NCBI GenBank assembly: GCA_029224185.1
Contig: CM055196.1
Span: 9,900,509-9,964,508 of the forward strand
From: Karalla daura
Taxonomy: Eukaryota; Chordata; Actinopteri; Chaetodontiformes; Leiognathidae
Length of the DNA: 64,000 nucleotides
Direction: 5' to 3'
Shown: one piece after another, positions 63,377 to 64,000 of the stretch
Layout of the letters: every line of letters starts with the position of its first letter
Position numbering within the stretch: the stretch's first letter is position 1
Position numbers and translations under genes: made by a program
The notes under the pieces: generated by a model
Databases searched by the model: none
Told to the model about the DNA's origin: nothing
What the model saw: the letters and a program-made list of their open reading frames with translations, nothing else

Positions 63377-63635
63377 GCCATCCATTATCTTACTGGCCTG
63401 GTACCCAGTTGTGTCTGCTGGTGTATATCACCAGCACACAGGGAGACAAGGAGACAATCCACCCTCAACACTCACTTTCATTGACTGTCACACTAACCCT
63501 CAGAAGCAAATCAGTCTCCAATTGAACATAAAGCATGTTTTTGGGTTGCCGGAGGAAGCAGGAGTGCTCAGAGAAAACAGATTCATTTAGATATGGATGG
63601 TAGAAACATTGGGTGACCTCACAGTTGATAGTTTA
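63377..63635 (-). repeat. SINE-like repeat, minus orientation, diverged
   Basis: The tail complement gccatccattatctta is followed by tgtgtctgctggtgtatatc, a decayed middle with cactcactttcattgac, the block gcatgtttttgggttgccgg (63534), aagcaggagtgctcagag, then a weak head complement (gggtgacctcacagttgat). Confidence 0.7.
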
Positions 63636-64000
63636 TAAAGTAAGACTTAAAATGACCTTGTCGTGTTGAATCCATTGTACAGTCAATGTCAACTACTTTA
63701 TTTGATGTTGCAACAATGTTCAAACCACGTATTACTCCTTGAACATGAAAGTTAAATTATTTACAATTCAATTTTAACATTTCAATGTAAAGTACTATTT
63801 TACCATAAATCATTTACAATAGACAGAGTCCTGTGTTACAATGAAGACAATCATTCCACTGTATTCTCTGCATATTAAAAAGACATTGAATTGTTTTTTT
63901 TATAGTTAGTTTTTCCTATAATTTAGGCAGTTGCCAGTCAAGGCACACACAATCAGGTGAAAATAGGGCAAACATGTTGGAACGCAAGGATGGGTTGAAA
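63636..64000. other. Unique AT-rich sequence at the window edge
   Basis: No gene, RNA or repeat is recognised. Confidence 0.5.

Overview
The window looks like non-coding DNA from a ray-finned (teleost) fish, either a gene desert or very long introns. The evidence is: AT-rich sequence without long open frames; many long CA/GT, AT, GATA/GACA and CTCA microsatellites; about fourteen decayed copies of the common fish tRNA-headed SINE-like repeat with a TCCATCCAT/ATGGATGG tail; a Tc1-type transposon relic; and a fragment of a Ty3/gypsy integrase. I recognise no intact protein-coding gene. The longest open frames (up to about 150 codons) are chance readings of microsatellites, CT-rich tracts or repeats.

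Layout. 1-13 kb: unique AT-rich sequence with two SINE-like copies, a nearly full-length 5S rRNA pseudogene on the minus strand (4236-4354), several microsatellites, and an interspersed repeat with an internal 151-bp tandem duplication (8515-9066). 13-30 kb: mostly unique sequence with three SINE-like copies, one speculative small exon (13453-13578), a possibly shared motif (15140/24024), and blocks that resemble conserved non-coding elements by eye. 30-40 kb: the most eventful part. It holds a gypsy integrase relic, a 31-bp hairpin, a long CA repeat, a SINE-like copy split by a second repeat, a probable 5' untranslated exon with a CAG repeat and a strong splice donor (about 35105-35999), a Tc1 relic with one recognisable terminal repeat, a 78-bp foldback, and an opposite-strand Tc1-like N-terminus. 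40-64 kb: unique sequence with a 243-bp GATA/GACA array, four very clean palindromes or hairpins, a SINE-like copy carrying a (CTCA)29 expansion, and the second copy of the 8.5-kb repeat.

The only gene-like signal is the putative 5' exon on the plus strand at about 35.1-36.0 kb. If it is real, its coding exons lie downstream, beyond this window or in small exons I cannot recognise. The candidate conserved non-coding blocks on both sides would suit the regulatory surroundings of a developmental or neuronal gene, but that is inference. I found no clear new biological system. The most unusual items are the perfect hairpins, the foldback between two opposed Tc1 relics, and the 5S pseudogene.
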